A stretch of 58,824 nucleotides of DNA. Source: Candidatus Zixiibacteriota bacterium (lineage in GTDB: Bacteria; Zixibacteria; MSB-5A5; GN15; FEB-12). How positions within the stretch are numbered: position 1 is the first letter of the stretch; every line of letters starts with the position of its first letter. A program made the translations under genes and the position numbers. This document shows, piece by piece, positions 44,841-53,701 of the stretch. The stretch is from assembly GCA_034003725.1 (NCBI GenBank), contig JAVEYB010000002.1:206568-265391 (forward strand), written 5' to 3'. The notes under the pieces are model-generated. The model did no database searches, was not told the origin of the DNA, and was given only the letters and a program-made list of their open reading frames with translations.

Positions 44841-46072
44841 TGCTCGATTAGTTCGGTTATGCGCTTCTGAGCTTCCAACAGCGCAGTCGCCGGCAGGCCG
44901 CGACCGAACAAGGCGTCTTCCACGGCTCTCTCGATCTCGTCTTCGATATAGACCCAGTTCGGATCGACCGGGGGATTTTTGGCGAGCTGGATCTGCTTGA
45001 TGAAGGTCAGCTTGTTGATGTCATTCTGGAAGTACGGATCGGCCTGAGCCTGTACGCTTGACGGGTTGGTCGATCTGTTAGCCTTGCAGAATCGCACCTG
45101 GTTGGCGGGGCTGGTTACAAATCGAACAAATGCCAATGCGTGGTCACGGTGTTCGGATTTTGCGTTGATGGCAAGAAATTCTCCGCCCATAAATGAGCGA
45201 CCGGGATATCCCGGCCCGGGGAAGAGAGTGGTGACAAAATTGATTTTGCGCTTCTCCAGTTCAATCCGTTTGAGCAACCAGTCGCCGGAGAGGATGAATC
45301 CGATTTTGCCGTCGAGAAATGCGTCTTCGATTCCGCGCTGGTCCGCCACGTAGCCGTAGGCGTCATTGATCCATTTGTAGTCTTTGAGGGCATCGACCGC
45401 TTTCGTGGAGGAGACCACGCAGTACCTGCCGTCGTCGGTGAAGACCTGGCCACCATAGGTCCAGAAAAAGGGCAGAAACTTCTTGTAGAGACGATGTTTT
45501 TCGGCCGTATTCGAACCCCATCCGTAGATCCCATTCGGCCGGCCAACGGTATCGATTTTCGCAACCGCGCCGTAAAAGTGAGGGAGCGACACGGGCACCC
45601 ATGTGGAATCGTACCCGGCCATGGTAAGCAGGTCCCGATTCGCGAACAGGACTCGCGTTCCCAGAATCCACGGCACGGCGTAGACTTTGCCATCATATGT
45701 GGACATTCCCCACCCCTGGAACCCGGATGAGTCTGTCGCGATATCTGCGGAAATGTCCGCAATCTGGCCGTTTGCCGCGAACTGAGCGATCCAGTCAGAG
45801 CCCAATTCGACAATGTCGGGTCCCCGTCCTGAGGCAAAGCCTATGACGATTTTTTCATGACCGTTCGCCCAGGTCAAATCGGTCACTTTGATATCTATTC
45901 CGGGATTCTGTCGTTCAAATTCCTGTACCATCGAATCGATAGTCGGCTTGATAGCCGGGTCGGTCCAGAATTGCCACCACTCGATTGTCGTATCGGCCGA
46001 GGCAGGGGCGCCCAGACAGGACAGTGCGAGCGCCATCGTCAAGCAGCAGAAGAGTCGAGATTTCATAGTCAT
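44837..46072 (-). CDS. Extracellular sugar-binding protein of an ABC importer
   Basis: About 411 residues with a signal peptide (M-K-S-R-L-F-C-C-L-T-M-A-L-A-L-S-C-L-G-A-P-A-S-A). It is a family 1 solute-binding protein: W-W-Q-F-W-T-D-P near the mature N-terminus, F-E-R-Q-N-P-G-I-D-I-K-V, and G-R-G-P-D-I-V-E-L-G in the hinge-side region. No lipobox is present, so it is probably free in the periplasm. The frame opens at 46177, but the ATGs at 46072 and 46066 begin the signal sequence; I cannot decide between them because neither has a good ribosome site. It is the first gene of a three-gene operon (binding protein, two permeases). Confidence 0.88.
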   Translation of the reverse strand: MTMKSRLFCCLTMALALSCLGAPASADTTIEWWQFWTDPAIKPTIDSMVQEFERQNPGIDIKVTDLTWANGHEKIVIGFASGRGPDIVELGSDWIAQFAANGQIADISADIATDSSGFQGWGMSTYDGKVYAVPWILGTRVLFANRDLLTMAGYDSTWVPVSLPHFYGAVAKIDTVGRPNGIYGWGSNTAEKHRLYKKFLPFFWTYGGQVFTDDGRYCVVSSTKAVDALKDYKWINDAYGYVADQRGIEDAFLDGKIGFILSGDWLLKRIELEKRKINFVTTLFPGPGYPGRSFMGGEFLAINAKSEHRDHALAFVRFVTSPANQVRFCKANRSTNPSSVQAQADPYFQNDINKLTFIKQIQLAKNPPVDPNWVYIEDEIERAVEDALFGRGLPATALLEAQKRITELIEQ

Positions 46073-46109
46073 CCGTATAGTCCAGGGTGCGTTTATAGCG
46101 TTATTCTCC

Positions 46110-46138
46110 AATAAAGTCCGGCGTGTGGAGTGCGTCAA
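46110..46138 (-). promoter_or_regulatory. Candidate promoter of the sugar ABC operon
   Basis: On the minus strand TTGACG (46138-46133), 17 bases, TTTATT (46115-46110), about 40 bases before the start codons at 46072/46066. Confidence 0.5.
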
Positions 46139-46189
46139 ACAAAAATCTTTTTGTTGCGTCCGTATGCAGCCCCTCATTGTCTTTTGACA

Positions 46190-47002
46190 ATGCCGGCACT
46201 CTATTCACAGATCATTATACTCAGCGGCGGCGCCACGTGGTTCGACAAAACCACTCTGCCGGTGTTTATTGCCGCCGTGGTCGCGATCGGGATCGTCCTG
46301 TTCACGACCCTGCACCGTCGAAGCCGTGATACGTTCGCGATACGTAAAATTGCCGGTCTCGATGCGGTCGACGAGGCGATTGGCCGGGCGACCGAGATGG
46401 CACGGCCGGTTCTGTTTACGCCGGGCTGGGGGGGTGATATTCAGCGACCGACCACGATTGCCTCCATGAACATACTCAGTCACGTAGCGGCCAAAACCGC
46501 CCGGTACGATTGTCGGCTCGTGTATCCCACCCACGATCCAGTCTTGATGAGTGTGGCCCAGGAGGTCGCGCGGGAGAGCTACGTGCGCGAGGGTTACCCG
46601 GATCGCTTTGTAGAAGACGACATAACCTATGTCTCGTCTTCACAATTCGGCTACGCGGCGGCGGTCGAGGGCATGGTTGCAAGGCTGAAACCGGCATCGG
46701 TGTTTCTGCTGGGCACGTTTGAGGCGGAGTCGCTCATCATGGCGGAGACAGGGAACTCTGTCGGTGCGATCCAGATCGCCGGCACCGATTCGACCATTCA
46801 GTTGTCCTTCTTTATTGTTGCCTGCGATTATACGCTGATCGGGGAGGAGCTCTTTGCGGCGTCCGGGTATCTGTCGGGGGATCAATCGATTTTGGCCTCG
46901 GTTCGGGCGCAGGACATGATGAAGCTTCTGATTATCGTGCTACTGGTCCTGGCGGTCGCGTGGGCGACTCTGGATCCGGCGTCAACGTGGTGGCGGTTCT
47001 GA
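46190..47002 (+). CDS. DUF6754-like membrane-anchored protein
   Basis: The 270-residue protein has one membrane span at each end (about 18-40 and 245-262) around an alpha/beta domain. Recognisable stretches are D-A-V-D-E-A-I-G-R-A-T-E-M-A-R-P-V-L-F, S-M-N-I-L-S-H-V-A, T-H-D-P-V-L-M-S-V-A-Q-E-V and F-E-A-E-S-L-I-M-A-E-T-G-N-S-V-G-A-I-Q-I-A-G-T, which I recall as the family called DUF6754; I could not check this. The role is unknown. The frame opens 60 bases earlier, but the ATG at 46190 is the first that begins the hydrophobic N-terminus. It is the first gene of an operon in which each stop overlaps the next start by one to four bases. Confidence 0.7.
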   Translation: MPALYSQIIILSGGATWFDKTTLPVFIAAVVAIGIVLFTTLHRRSRDTFAIRKIAGLDAVDEAIGRATEMARPVLFTPGWGGDIQRPTTIASMNILSHVAAKTARYDCRLVYPTHDPVLMSVAQEVARESYVREGYPDRFVEDDITYVSSSQFGYAAAVEGMVARLKPASVFLLGTFEAESLIMAETGNSVGAIQIAGTDSTIQLSFFIVACDYTLIGEELFAASGYLSGDQSILASVRAQDMMKLLIIVLLVLAVAWATLDPASTWWRF

Positions 47003-47625
47003 TGCGCCGGCGCATTCCGCAGATCGTGTGCGGCTTATTCGGCCTGGTGACGTTTTTGTGTTACTTCTCCGACCACCCGGTCGCACGGGACATCTACCTG
47101 ACCGTTACGCTTGATTACTGGCAGATCATTTTTGCGTTCAGTCTGATAGTGGGGGCGATATCCTATGTCCGGGTCAATCTTCGCGGCGTGGAGCGCGGGG
47201 TAGACCGTCCGTACCGCATCGTGTCGCTCGCGGGCGTATTCCTCATGCCGGTGCTTGCCGCCGTCTGGGGCATAAAGGGCGGGAGTCCCTTTATGTGGGT
47301 GTTCGAGAACGTGCAGGTGCCGATGCAGGCCACGGTGTTTTCACTTTTGGCGTTTTTCGTTGCTTCGGCGTCCTACCGCGGATTCCGCGCGCGATCGCTG
47401 CAGGCGGCAATCCTGCTCGGCGCGGCGTTATTGATGCTGGTCAGCAGGTCGGCGATCGGCGATCTTCTGTGGAGCCAAATACCCGAGGCGGCGGAGTGGG
47501 TGAGAAACACCCCGGCGATGTCGGCCCGCCGGGCGATATTGATTGGCATCGGGCTGGGTTCGCTGACGACGTCCGTTCGGGTGCTGGTCGGCATTGAACG
47601 CACCTGGCTGGGAGGTGACAAGTGA
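47002..47625 (+). CDS. Integral membrane protein of the DUF6754-like operon
   Basis: The 207-residue protein has five or six predicted spans and no recognised family. The ATG overlaps the preceding TGA (T-G-A-T-G at 47000-47004); the frame opens at 46960, but coupling decides for 47002. Charged loops (R-V-N-L-R-G-V-E-R-G-V-D-R-P-Y-R) lie between spans 2 and 3. Its position between two soluble-domain membrane proteins suggests a subunit of a membrane complex. Confidence 0.72.
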   Translation: MRRRIPQIVCGLFGLVTFLCYFSDHPVARDIYLTVTLDYWQIIFAFSLIVGAISYVRVNLRGVERGVDRPYRIVSLAGVFLMPVLAAVWGIKGGSPFMWVFENVQVPMQATVFSLLAFFVASASYRGFRARSLQAAILLGAALLMLVSRSAIGDLLWSQIPEAAEWVRNTPAMSARRAILIGIGLGSLTTSVRVLVGIERTWLGGDK

Positions 47626-48434
47626 GCAGGCTGGAAGCGCGCCATTGGGTATTTCTCGGATTGTTTCTGGTGGTGCTTGTTTCCATGGTGCTGCAGGTGG
47701 ATCTCGGCGTGACGGTGTCCGACGACTCCAGGCGCATGCACGATTATCTCGAATCGCTTCCGCCGGGTTCGACGCTCTTGATGTCGTTCGACCTGGAAGC
47801 CTCGTCGCTGCCGGAGATGCGTCCGCTGGCCCTGGCAATCATCCGCCACGCCGTTTCGCGCGGCCACCGAATAGTCGGTGTTGCGCTTCTTGCCGAAGGC
47901 ACCGGTATCGGGTATCGCCTGCTCGAACAGGTTGGACGCGAGTACGGCAAAGTATACGGCGAGGATTACGTCTTCCTCGGTTTCAAACCGCAGTACATAG
48001 CGGCGATGCTGTCAATGGGTGAGTCTATCAAACAGACGTTCCCCGAGGACTATCTGGGGAGGCCCTATGATTCACTTCCGGTTCTTCGCAGGATTACGAA
48101 CTACGCGCAGATCGACGGGGTGATTTCGCTCGCGGACGGGTCGTTGACCACGCACTGGATCGAATACGCGGGCAATCAGTATGGGGTTCGCGTGTCGGCC
48201 GCAGTCGCCGCGGCGATGGTGACCACATACGACCCGTACCTGGCATCGGGACAGCTTCATGCCATGATCGGCGGCCTCCGGGGCGCCGCGGAATACGAAC
48301 AGCTCATTCATCGCGGGGGCAGCGGCCTGCGAGGAATGCTTGCGCAGACGACGTCTCACGTGTACGTCATCGTGATGATCCTGATCGGCAACGTGGCGTT
48401 TTTCCTCGGAATGCGCAAACGGAGGGCCGGGTGA
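47622..48434 (+). CDS. Membrane-anchored alpha/beta protein of the DUF6754-like operon
   Basis: The 270-residue protein starts with a GTG that overlaps the preceding stop (G-T-G-A). It has one N-terminal span (about 9-25) and one C-terminal span (about 245-262) with an alpha/beta domain between, the same layout as the first gene of the operon. Notable segments are L-L-M-S-F-D-L-E-A-S-S-L-P-E-M-R-P-L, F-L-G-F-K-P-Q-Y and a glycine-rich Y-L-x-S-G-Q-L-H-A-M-I-G-G-L-R-G-A-A-E-Y-E. I do not recognise a family and see no catalytic motif. Confidence 0.72.
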   Translation: MSRLEARHWVFLGLFLVVLVSMVLQVDLGVTVSDDSRRMHDYLESLPPGSTLLMSFDLEASSLPEMRPLALAIIRHAVSRGHRIVGVALLAEGTGIGYRLLEQVGREYGKVYGEDYVFLGFKPQYIAAMLSMGESIKQTFPEDYLGRPYDSLPVLRRITNYAQIDGVISLADGSLTTHWIEYAGNQYGVRVSAAVAAAMVTTYDPYLASGQLHAMIGGLRGAAEYEQLIHRGGSGLRGMLAQTTSHVYVIVMILIGNVAFFLGMRKRRAG

Positions 48435-49048
48435 TGGATATCGGGACTATCGTTGCCGGACTTCTGACTCTGGCGATCCTGACCTTTTTGTATCGGGACA
48501 ACCCGATTTACAAGATGGCAGAGTCCCTGTTGATCGGAATCGCCATCGGTTACATCCTCGTTATCACCTGGACAAATTCGCTGATGTCGCTGTTGTTCCG
48601 TCCCCTGTTGAATGAGGGAGCGGTCTGGCTGCTGATCCCGCTCGCATTAGGACTTATGATGTTCGGTCGCCTGCACCGACGCACCGCCCTGCTGTCGAGG
48701 ATCCCGATCGGCGTGCTTATCGGCTCGGGCGCCGGCGTGGCCATTCCTGCCATGCTGGACGCCCGGACACTACGTCAGCTGTCCGCAACGGTGGGCCCGG
48801 TCATCACAACCGGCGGCGTGCCCGATGTCTCGATGCTCGTGGTCCTGATCGGGGTCATCAGTACCCTCATATACTTCTACTTCAGCCGGGAGCATGTGGG
48901 CTGGTGGGGTCGCACGGCCCGGCTCGGCACGTGGTTTCTGATGGTATTCTTCGGGACCACGTTCGGGTACACGGTCATGTCGCGGATGTCGACCTTCATC
49001 GGCCGCATGGAATTTGTGCTGTCTGACTTCCTTCGCGTGATAAACTGA
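48431..49048 (+). CDS. Integral membrane protein of the DUF6754-like operon
   Basis: The 205-residue protein has five or six predicted spans. The start is either the GTG at 48431 (four-base overlap with the previous gene) or the ATG at 48434 (one-base overlap). A conserved-looking motif L-G-L-M-M-F-G-R-L-H-R-R lies mid-protein, and F-Y-F-S-R-E-H-V-G-W-W-G-R-T-A-R-L-G precedes the last spans. The family is unknown; the alternation with the second gene (polytopic, after an anchored alpha/beta protein) suggests two anchored plus two polytopic subunits. Confidence 0.72.
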   Translation: MMDIGTIVAGLLTLAILTFLYRDNPIYKMAESLLIGIAIGYILVITWTNSLMSLLFRPLLNEGAVWLLIPLALGLMMFGRLHRRTALLSRIPIGVLIGSGAGVAIPAMLDARTLRQLSATVGPVITTGGVPDVSMLVVLIGVISTLIYFYFSREHVGWWGRTARLGTWFLMVFFGTTFGYTVMSRMSTFIGRMEFVLSDFLRVIN

Positions 49049-49067
49049 GGTCGCGGGTACGGCGGCA

Positions 49068-49184
49068 ATGACATGCCCACGGTGCAAATCGGCAATGGAG
49101 GTGCTGAAGCGCACCTACCACAAGCAGCGCAAGTGGATCTGTCCGAAGTGCGGTTATGTCCGGTTCCAGAAGGTCAGAAAGTGA
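49068..49184 (+). CDS. Tiny zinc-ribbon protein (38 residues)
   Basis: The 38-codon frame starts at an ATG 19 bases after the previous stop. It encodes M-T-C-P-R-C-K-S-A-M-E-V-L-K-R, then a basic middle, then W-I-C-P-K-C-G-Y-V and a basic tail. Two C-P-x-C knuckles 18 residues apart make a rubredoxin-like zinc ribbon. The ribosome site is weak. It may be the last gene of the membrane operon or a separate small RNA- or DNA-binding protein. Confidence 0.55.
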   Translation: MTCPRCKSAMEVLKRTYHKQRKWICPKCGYVRFQKVRK

Positions 49185-49291
49185 TTGAAACCGGCCCGTC
49201 TTTCCAGCTATACTGCAACTGATTGAATTCTGCTTCGTATGCCGAGTAATATCTCTGTGCGACGGGTATTAATCTCAGGGCATCCTGACAC

Positions 49292-50065
49292 ATGGATCAA
49301 ATACGCGTAGGAACGTCGGGTTACAGCTTCGAGGACTGGCGGGGACCCTTTTATCCTCAGGAGATCGAAAAAGGGAAGATGCTTGACCATTATGTCAAAC
49401 ATTTTCCGACGGTTGAGATCAACTCGACTTACTACCGCATCCCGCATCCGGCGGTGATGGGGAAGATCGTCCAGAAGACGCCCGAGGGTTTTGATTTTAT
49501 GGTTAAGGCTCCGCAGTCGTTCACGCACAAACGGACAGATTTCGAGAACGACATAACAGCGTACCAAGATTGCCTGAGGCCGATGGTCGAATCGGGCAAG
49601 CTGTCGGGCGTGCTGGCGCAGTTTCCTTTCGCATTTCGATACAGTCAACCGGCGCTCGATCATCTTGTGCGCTGTCGCGACGCGGTCGCGCCGAATCCGC
49701 TGTTTGTCGAGTTTCGCCACCGGAGCTGGGTGAATCGCGGTATGTACGACCGGCTACGGGCCGAGCAGATCGGCTACGTATGTGTCGATGAACCGGATCT
49801 CGCGGGGCTTCTGGCTCCGGACTGTTTTGCGACGACCGATACGGGGTACATCAGGCTGCACGGCCGAAACGCCGAGCACTGGTGGAAGGGAGGGCCGCTG
49901 CGATACGACTATTTGTACACGCCTGAGCAACTCGGGGAGTGGAAAATGAAGGTCCAGAAGCTGCTCGGGAAAGTGAAGCGCGTGTATGTGTATTTCAACA
50001 ACTGCCACGACGGTCAGGCGGTTACAAATGCGGCGGAGTTCATGCAGATGATCGCGCAGGGTTAG
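49292..50065 (+). CDS. DUF72 (YecE-type) TIM-barrel protein
   Basis: The 257-residue protein matches the DUF72 family from end to end: V-G-T-S-G-Y-S-F-E-D-W at the start, Y-V-K-H-F-P-T-V-E-I-N-S-T-Y-Y-R-I-P, F-D-F-M-V-K-A-P-Q-S-F-T-H, V-E-F-R-H-R-S-W, Y-I-R-L-H-G-R-N and V-Y-V-Y-F-N-N-C-H-D-G-Q-A. The fold is a UVDE-like TIM barrel of unknown activity. It is cytoplasmic, with no signal peptide. The ATG lacks a good ribosome site. Confidence 0.9.
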   Translation: MDQIRVGTSGYSFEDWRGPFYPQEIEKGKMLDHYVKHFPTVEINSTYYRIPHPAVMGKIVQKTPEGFDFMVKAPQSFTHKRTDFENDITAYQDCLRPMVESGKLSGVLAQFPFAFRYSQPALDHLVRCRDAVAPNPLFVEFRHRSWVNRGMYDRLRAEQIGYVCVDEPDLAGLLAPDCFATTDTGYIRLHGRNAEHWWKGGPLRYDYLYTPEQLGEWKMKVQKLLGKVKRVYVYFNNCHDGQAVTNAAEFMQMIAQG

Positions 50066-50132
50066 GCCGCTTTTTTGTTGACCGTGGCGGGTCGAACGTG
50101 AAGATTAGCCATTCGTTGGAGGATAATATCGA

Positions 50133-51068
50133 ATGTACCTGGTACTGGACAAAGTCCGCAAGGAGTTCGGAGACAAGGTTGCGGTCGACGATTTGTCGCT
50201 GGAGGTGCCTCGGGGCGCTATCTATGGGATTATCGGCCCAAACGGCGCCGGGAAGACCACGACAATCCGCATGATCATGAACATCATAGCCCCGGACTCA
50301 GGTCGGGTTCTGTTTGAGAACAAAGAGGCCGACAGCCGTTTTACGGATAGAGTCGGCTATCTCCCGGAGGAACGGGGGCTGTACAAGAAAATGCTCGTCA
50401 AGGACGTCATGATTTACATGGCGGAACTGAAGGGCAAGAAGGCATCAGATGTCACGCCGCACATCGACCGCTGGCTTTCACGCATGGAATTGCTCGATTA
50501 CAAGGTACGTAAGGTCGAAGACCTCTCCAAGGGCATGGCGCAGAAACTCCAGTTTCTGACGACGATCCTCCATGATCCGGACGTTGTTATTCTCGACGAG
50601 TTGTTTTCCGGCCTCGATCCGATCAACATGGAACTGATGAAGGACGTACTGCTTGAGTTGAAACGATCGGGCAAGACGATCCTCTTTTCAACGCATGTCA
50701 TGGAGCAGGCCGAAAAGCTGTGCGATTATATCTGTATGATTTCGTCGGGTAGGAAGGTCCTCGACGGCAAGATGGCTGACGTCAAATCGCGGTTCGGCAA
50801 AAACTCCATTCAGGTGGAGATTGACGGAGACGGGTCATTCGCACGTACGCTTCCGGGGGTAGCGTCGATGACCGAGTTCAGTAACTACATTGAGCTCCGG
50901 CTGAACCAGGGAACCGATCCCAGCCTGATCCTGAAGCAGATAGTCGACAAGGTCGCCGTTCGTCGTTTCGAGGTCATGGAGCCGTCATTGTACGACATTT
51001 TCATCGATACGGCGAAAGTCACCCGCACGAGACTGCTGGGGGAGGAGAAGGGGGCGGCAAATGTCTAA
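50133..51068 (+). CDS. ABC-2 exporter ATP-binding protein (NatA-like)
   Basis: The 311-residue ATPase has Walker A G-P-N-G-A-G-K-T-T, a Q-loop region V-G-Y-L-P-E-E-R-G-L-Y, signature L-S-K-G-M-A-Q-K, Walker B V-V-I-L-D-E-L-F-S-G-L-D-P and switch H (S-T-H-V-M-E-Q-A). The C-terminal domain ends in Y-D-I-F-I-D-T-A. The E-E-R-G-L-Y form and the signature L-S-K-G are typical of the NatA sodium-export/ABC-2 group. It overlaps the permease gene by eight bases. Confidence 0.9.
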   Translation: MYLVLDKVRKEFGDKVAVDDLSLEVPRGAIYGIIGPNGAGKTTTIRMIMNIIAPDSGRVLFENKEADSRFTDRVGYLPEERGLYKKMLVKDVMIYMAELKGKKASDVTPHIDRWLSRMELLDYKVRKVEDLSKGMAQKLQFLTTILHDPDVVILDELFSGLDPINMELMKDVLLELKRSGKTILFSTHVMEQAEKLCDYICMISSGRKVLDGKMADVKSRFGKNSIQVEIDGDGSFARTLPGVASMTEFSNYIELRLNQGTDPSLILKQIVDKVAVRRFEVMEPSLYDIFIDTAKVTRTRLLGEEKGAANV

Positions 51069-52380
51069 GTTCTGGGTCATTTTCAAGCGCGAGTATACGC
51101 AGGTCGTCAAAAAGAAGTCTTTCATCGTCGGCATATTTCTAACGCCGGCCATCATGGCGGCATTCATGCTGCTTCCCGGGCTGCTGGCGAGTTCCGAGCA
51201 GTCCGAAGCCGAGCCGATGGTCGTAGTCGATCAGAGCGGCCAGGGGATCGGACGGCGTTTTGCGGAGTCGCTGGATCATTACCGAATCGGCAAAGACAGC
51301 CTGCCGGCCTACCGGTTCGTCCACATCTTCGAGGTGCCGGCCGCGGAGCAGGATCGCTACCGGCAGTTGATCGACTCTTTGTCGACCGCGATTCAGGACA
51401 AAGACGTCAAGTATGTCCTGGCGGTTCGTCCCGATCCACAGATCTCCGACAGCAATCTTACGCTTATCACGAACTCGGACGACTTCCAGGCCATCAACCG
51501 GTTTGAGCGAACGCTGACGGATATTGTGTCGTCGATCCGACTGCAGGATTCCGACGTCAATCTGCCGGTCGATTCCGTTCTCAAGCTAACCCACCGGATT
51601 AACCTTCCCATCCGAGATACGCAGGGAGAGTCTATTCCGTTCGAGGTGAAGTACTTCTCGGCTCTGATCTTCGTCATGCTGATCTATGCGATGATCGTTT
51701 CGTACGGCAGTATCCTCATGCGATCCGTTATCGAGGAAAAGAGCAGCCGAATCATGGAGGTGCTGGTTTCATCGGTCAGTCCCTTCCAGTTGATGCTCGG
51801 AAAAGTGCTGGGGCTCGGCGCTGCAGCGTTGACAACGGTGCTGGTGTGGGTGGCCCTGGGGGCGGCGGTGATGGCCGCGAGCGGCTCGGCGACACTTTCG
51901 ATCAGTGACGCGATCGGGAGGATGGTCTTTAATCCCGTGATCGTGGTGTTTTTCGTGCTATTCATGATTTCCGGTTACCTGTTGTATTCCACGATCTTCG
52001 CTTTGATCGGGTCGATCCTCAATTCCGAAAAGGAATCACAGAATTATATATTTCCGATCGTCATGTTTTTGATTCTGCCGGTCATCCTGGGTATCGGCGT
52101 GGTGCGTGACCCGTATGTCACCTGGGCGCAGGTGCTGTCATACATCCCGCTTTTTGCGCCGACAATGATGATAATGAGGATCATGTTCATAGCGCCGACG
52201 CAGACGGACTATTCGTTGTTCTCGGGAATCGTGGCGGAATCAACGATATCATTTTTGTTGGTGGTCGCCGCTACAGTCGGTATGATCTGGCTGACGGGTC
52301 GGATTTTCAGGATTGGAATTCTGATGTACGGCAAGCGTCCAACTCTGCCGGAATTGGTACGGTGGGTCGGTCACAAATAG
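51061..52380 (+). CDS. ABC-2 type permease (NatB-like)
   Basis: The 439-residue protein has an N-terminal span (about 20-40), a large extracytoplasmic domain (about 45-190) and five or six C-terminal spans, the ABC-2 membrane layout. The block E-E-K-S-S-R-I-M-E-V-L-V-S-S-V-S-P-F-Q-L-M-L-G-K-V-L-G is the family signature just after the second span. With the preceding ATPase it forms an exporter; Na+ or drug export is the family guess, and the substrate is unknown. Confidence 0.88.
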   Translation: MSKFWVIFKREYTQVVKKKSFIVGIFLTPAIMAAFMLLPGLLASSEQSEAEPMVVVDQSGQGIGRRFAESLDHYRIGKDSLPAYRFVHIFEVPAAEQDRYRQLIDSLSTAIQDKDVKYVLAVRPDPQISDSNLTLITNSDDFQAINRFERTLTDIVSSIRLQDSDVNLPVDSVLKLTHRINLPIRDTQGESIPFEVKYFSALIFVMLIYAMIVSYGSILMRSVIEEKSSRIMEVLVSSVSPFQLMLGKVLGLGAAALTTVLVWVALGAAVMAASGSATLSISDAIGRMVFNPVIVVFFVLFMISGYLLYSTIFALIGSILNSEKESQNYIFPIVMFLILPVILGIGVVRDPYVTWAQVLSYIPLFAPTMMIMRIMFIAPTQTDYSLFSGIVAESTISFLLVVAATVGMIWLTGRIFRIGILMYGKRPTLPELVRWVGHK

Positions 52381-52404
52381 GCGGACAGGGAAGTTACCGA
52401 AGCG

Positions 52405-53352
52405 ATGATTCGACGAGCGAGTTTGCCCAAAGTGTTGCTGTTGCTGGCTGCGTTCGTGTTTTTCTCGGCCAACACGGTGTACTTCGTGGAAGGCGGGGAC
52501 AAGCCAGGGCTTCGGGCGCACTTTCAGGACCAGCGGCCGGTTTACCAGTTTGACTTCGATCATATTCGGACCAATGCCCCGTACCTGAATGCCAAAGCCG
52601 CAATCGCGGTCAATTATGCCAACGGCGAAGTTTTGTGTGCGAGAAGCGCTGATGAGCCGCGGCCGATAGCGTCGATTTCGAAGCTGGTTGCAGCCATGGT
52701 GCTCATCGATAAGGGCGTCAATTGGGACACTACGGAGACGATTACCAAAGAGGACGCGTACCGTTCATCCAAATCGCGGCTCCGGGTGGGGTATACGCTG
52801 ACGCTGAGGGATCTTCTGTACGCAGCGCTTCTGAACTCCGATAATCGCGCCACCAGAGCGCTGGCCCGCGCATGCTGCGGCTCAATTGAAGCGTTTGCTC
52901 AGGAGATGAATCGTAAAGCCTTGAGCCTCGGCCTCAAACACACGTCATTTGTGGAACCGACCGGCCTGAGCGATGAGAATGTTTCCACCGCCCACGAGGT
53001 CGCCAAGATACTGCACTATGCCCGTGATTATGAGATGATCGCGAAGATTACGTCCCAGCGACGGAGCCAGACGGTACGGGTTGTCAATAAATCCGGCCGT
53101 GCTCTTCAGATGGCCAACACGAACCTCATGATTCACTCGCCTTATAAAGTACTGTCGGGAAAAACCGGTTATATTCGTGCCGCCGACTACTGCCTGACCA
53201 CCATGCTGAAAGATGGCGACGGTGACGTACTCACGTTAGTGGTCCTGGGCGTACCCGGCGACCGGCTCCGGTTCAAGCAGGCTCGAAAACTTGCCGATTG
53301 GGCGTTTGCCGAAATCGAACGATCTGAGTCGGCGCCAATCGCCGACCGCTGA
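52405..53352 (+). CDS. D-alanyl-D-alanine carboxypeptidase (S11, DacF/PbpG-like)
   Basis: The 315-residue penicillin-binding enzyme has an N-terminal signal or anchor (about 8-26). The active-site motifs are S90-I-S-K93, S145-D-N147 and K253-T-G-Y. It trims or cleaves peptidoglycan stem peptides in the periplasm. The domain ends at about residue 310, without the C-terminal beta domain and amphipathic anchor of DacA, as in PbpG-type endopeptidases. It begins 24 bases after the exporter permease and may be co-transcribed with it. Confidence 0.9.
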   Translation: MIRRASLPKVLLLLAAFVFFSANTVYFVEGGDKPGLRAHFQDQRPVYQFDFDHIRTNAPYLNAKAAIAVNYANGEVLCARSADEPRPIASISKLVAAMVLIDKGVNWDTTETITKEDAYRSSKSRLRVGYTLTLRDLLYAALLNSDNRATRALARACCGSIEAFAQEMNRKALSLGLKHTSFVEPTGLSDENVSTAHEVAKILHYARDYEMIAKITSQRRSQTVRVVNKSGRALQMANTNLMIHSPYKVLSGKTGYIRAADYCLTTMLKDGDGDVLTLVVLGVPGDRLRFKQARKLADWAFAEIERSESAPIADR

Positions 53353-53701
53353 TCCTCGGCGCAGTCACCCCCAGCCGATTTCCGTACAATCGCGCAGTCC
53401 GGTGGGGAAGAAGCTCCATGGCCGCCCGACCGCAGACTTCCCGGACTTTAGAGAACTCCAGTGTCGACATGGTCGGCAGTTCTTGTGTAGTATTTGGCTT
53501 GTCTAGTGGCCGCCAATAGATTCCTCGGCTGGTTGAGACAGAGCCGTTTGTTACGACAGGGTATACAGAAGAGTGTGGTTCGTCGGAGTGTGGGATATGC
53601 GGCCCCCTGAGAATGTCCTATAATATATATTATGTTAATATCCCGTCCGTTATATACCGCCTGATACGACCGATACCTGACAATTTCCGATTAATCCGCC
53701 T
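53353..53701. other. Intergenic region between convergent genes
   Basis: No gene is visible in 349 bases. A possible hairpin lies at about 53397-53454: AGTCC and GGGAAG, separated by a bulge, pair with CTTCCC and GGACT. It is followed by TTTAGAG and could end the carboxypeptidase transcript. From 53617 to 53660 there is a marked AT-rich patch (TATAATATATATTATG). It shows no clear function and is next to the leuS stop. Confidence 0.4.
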
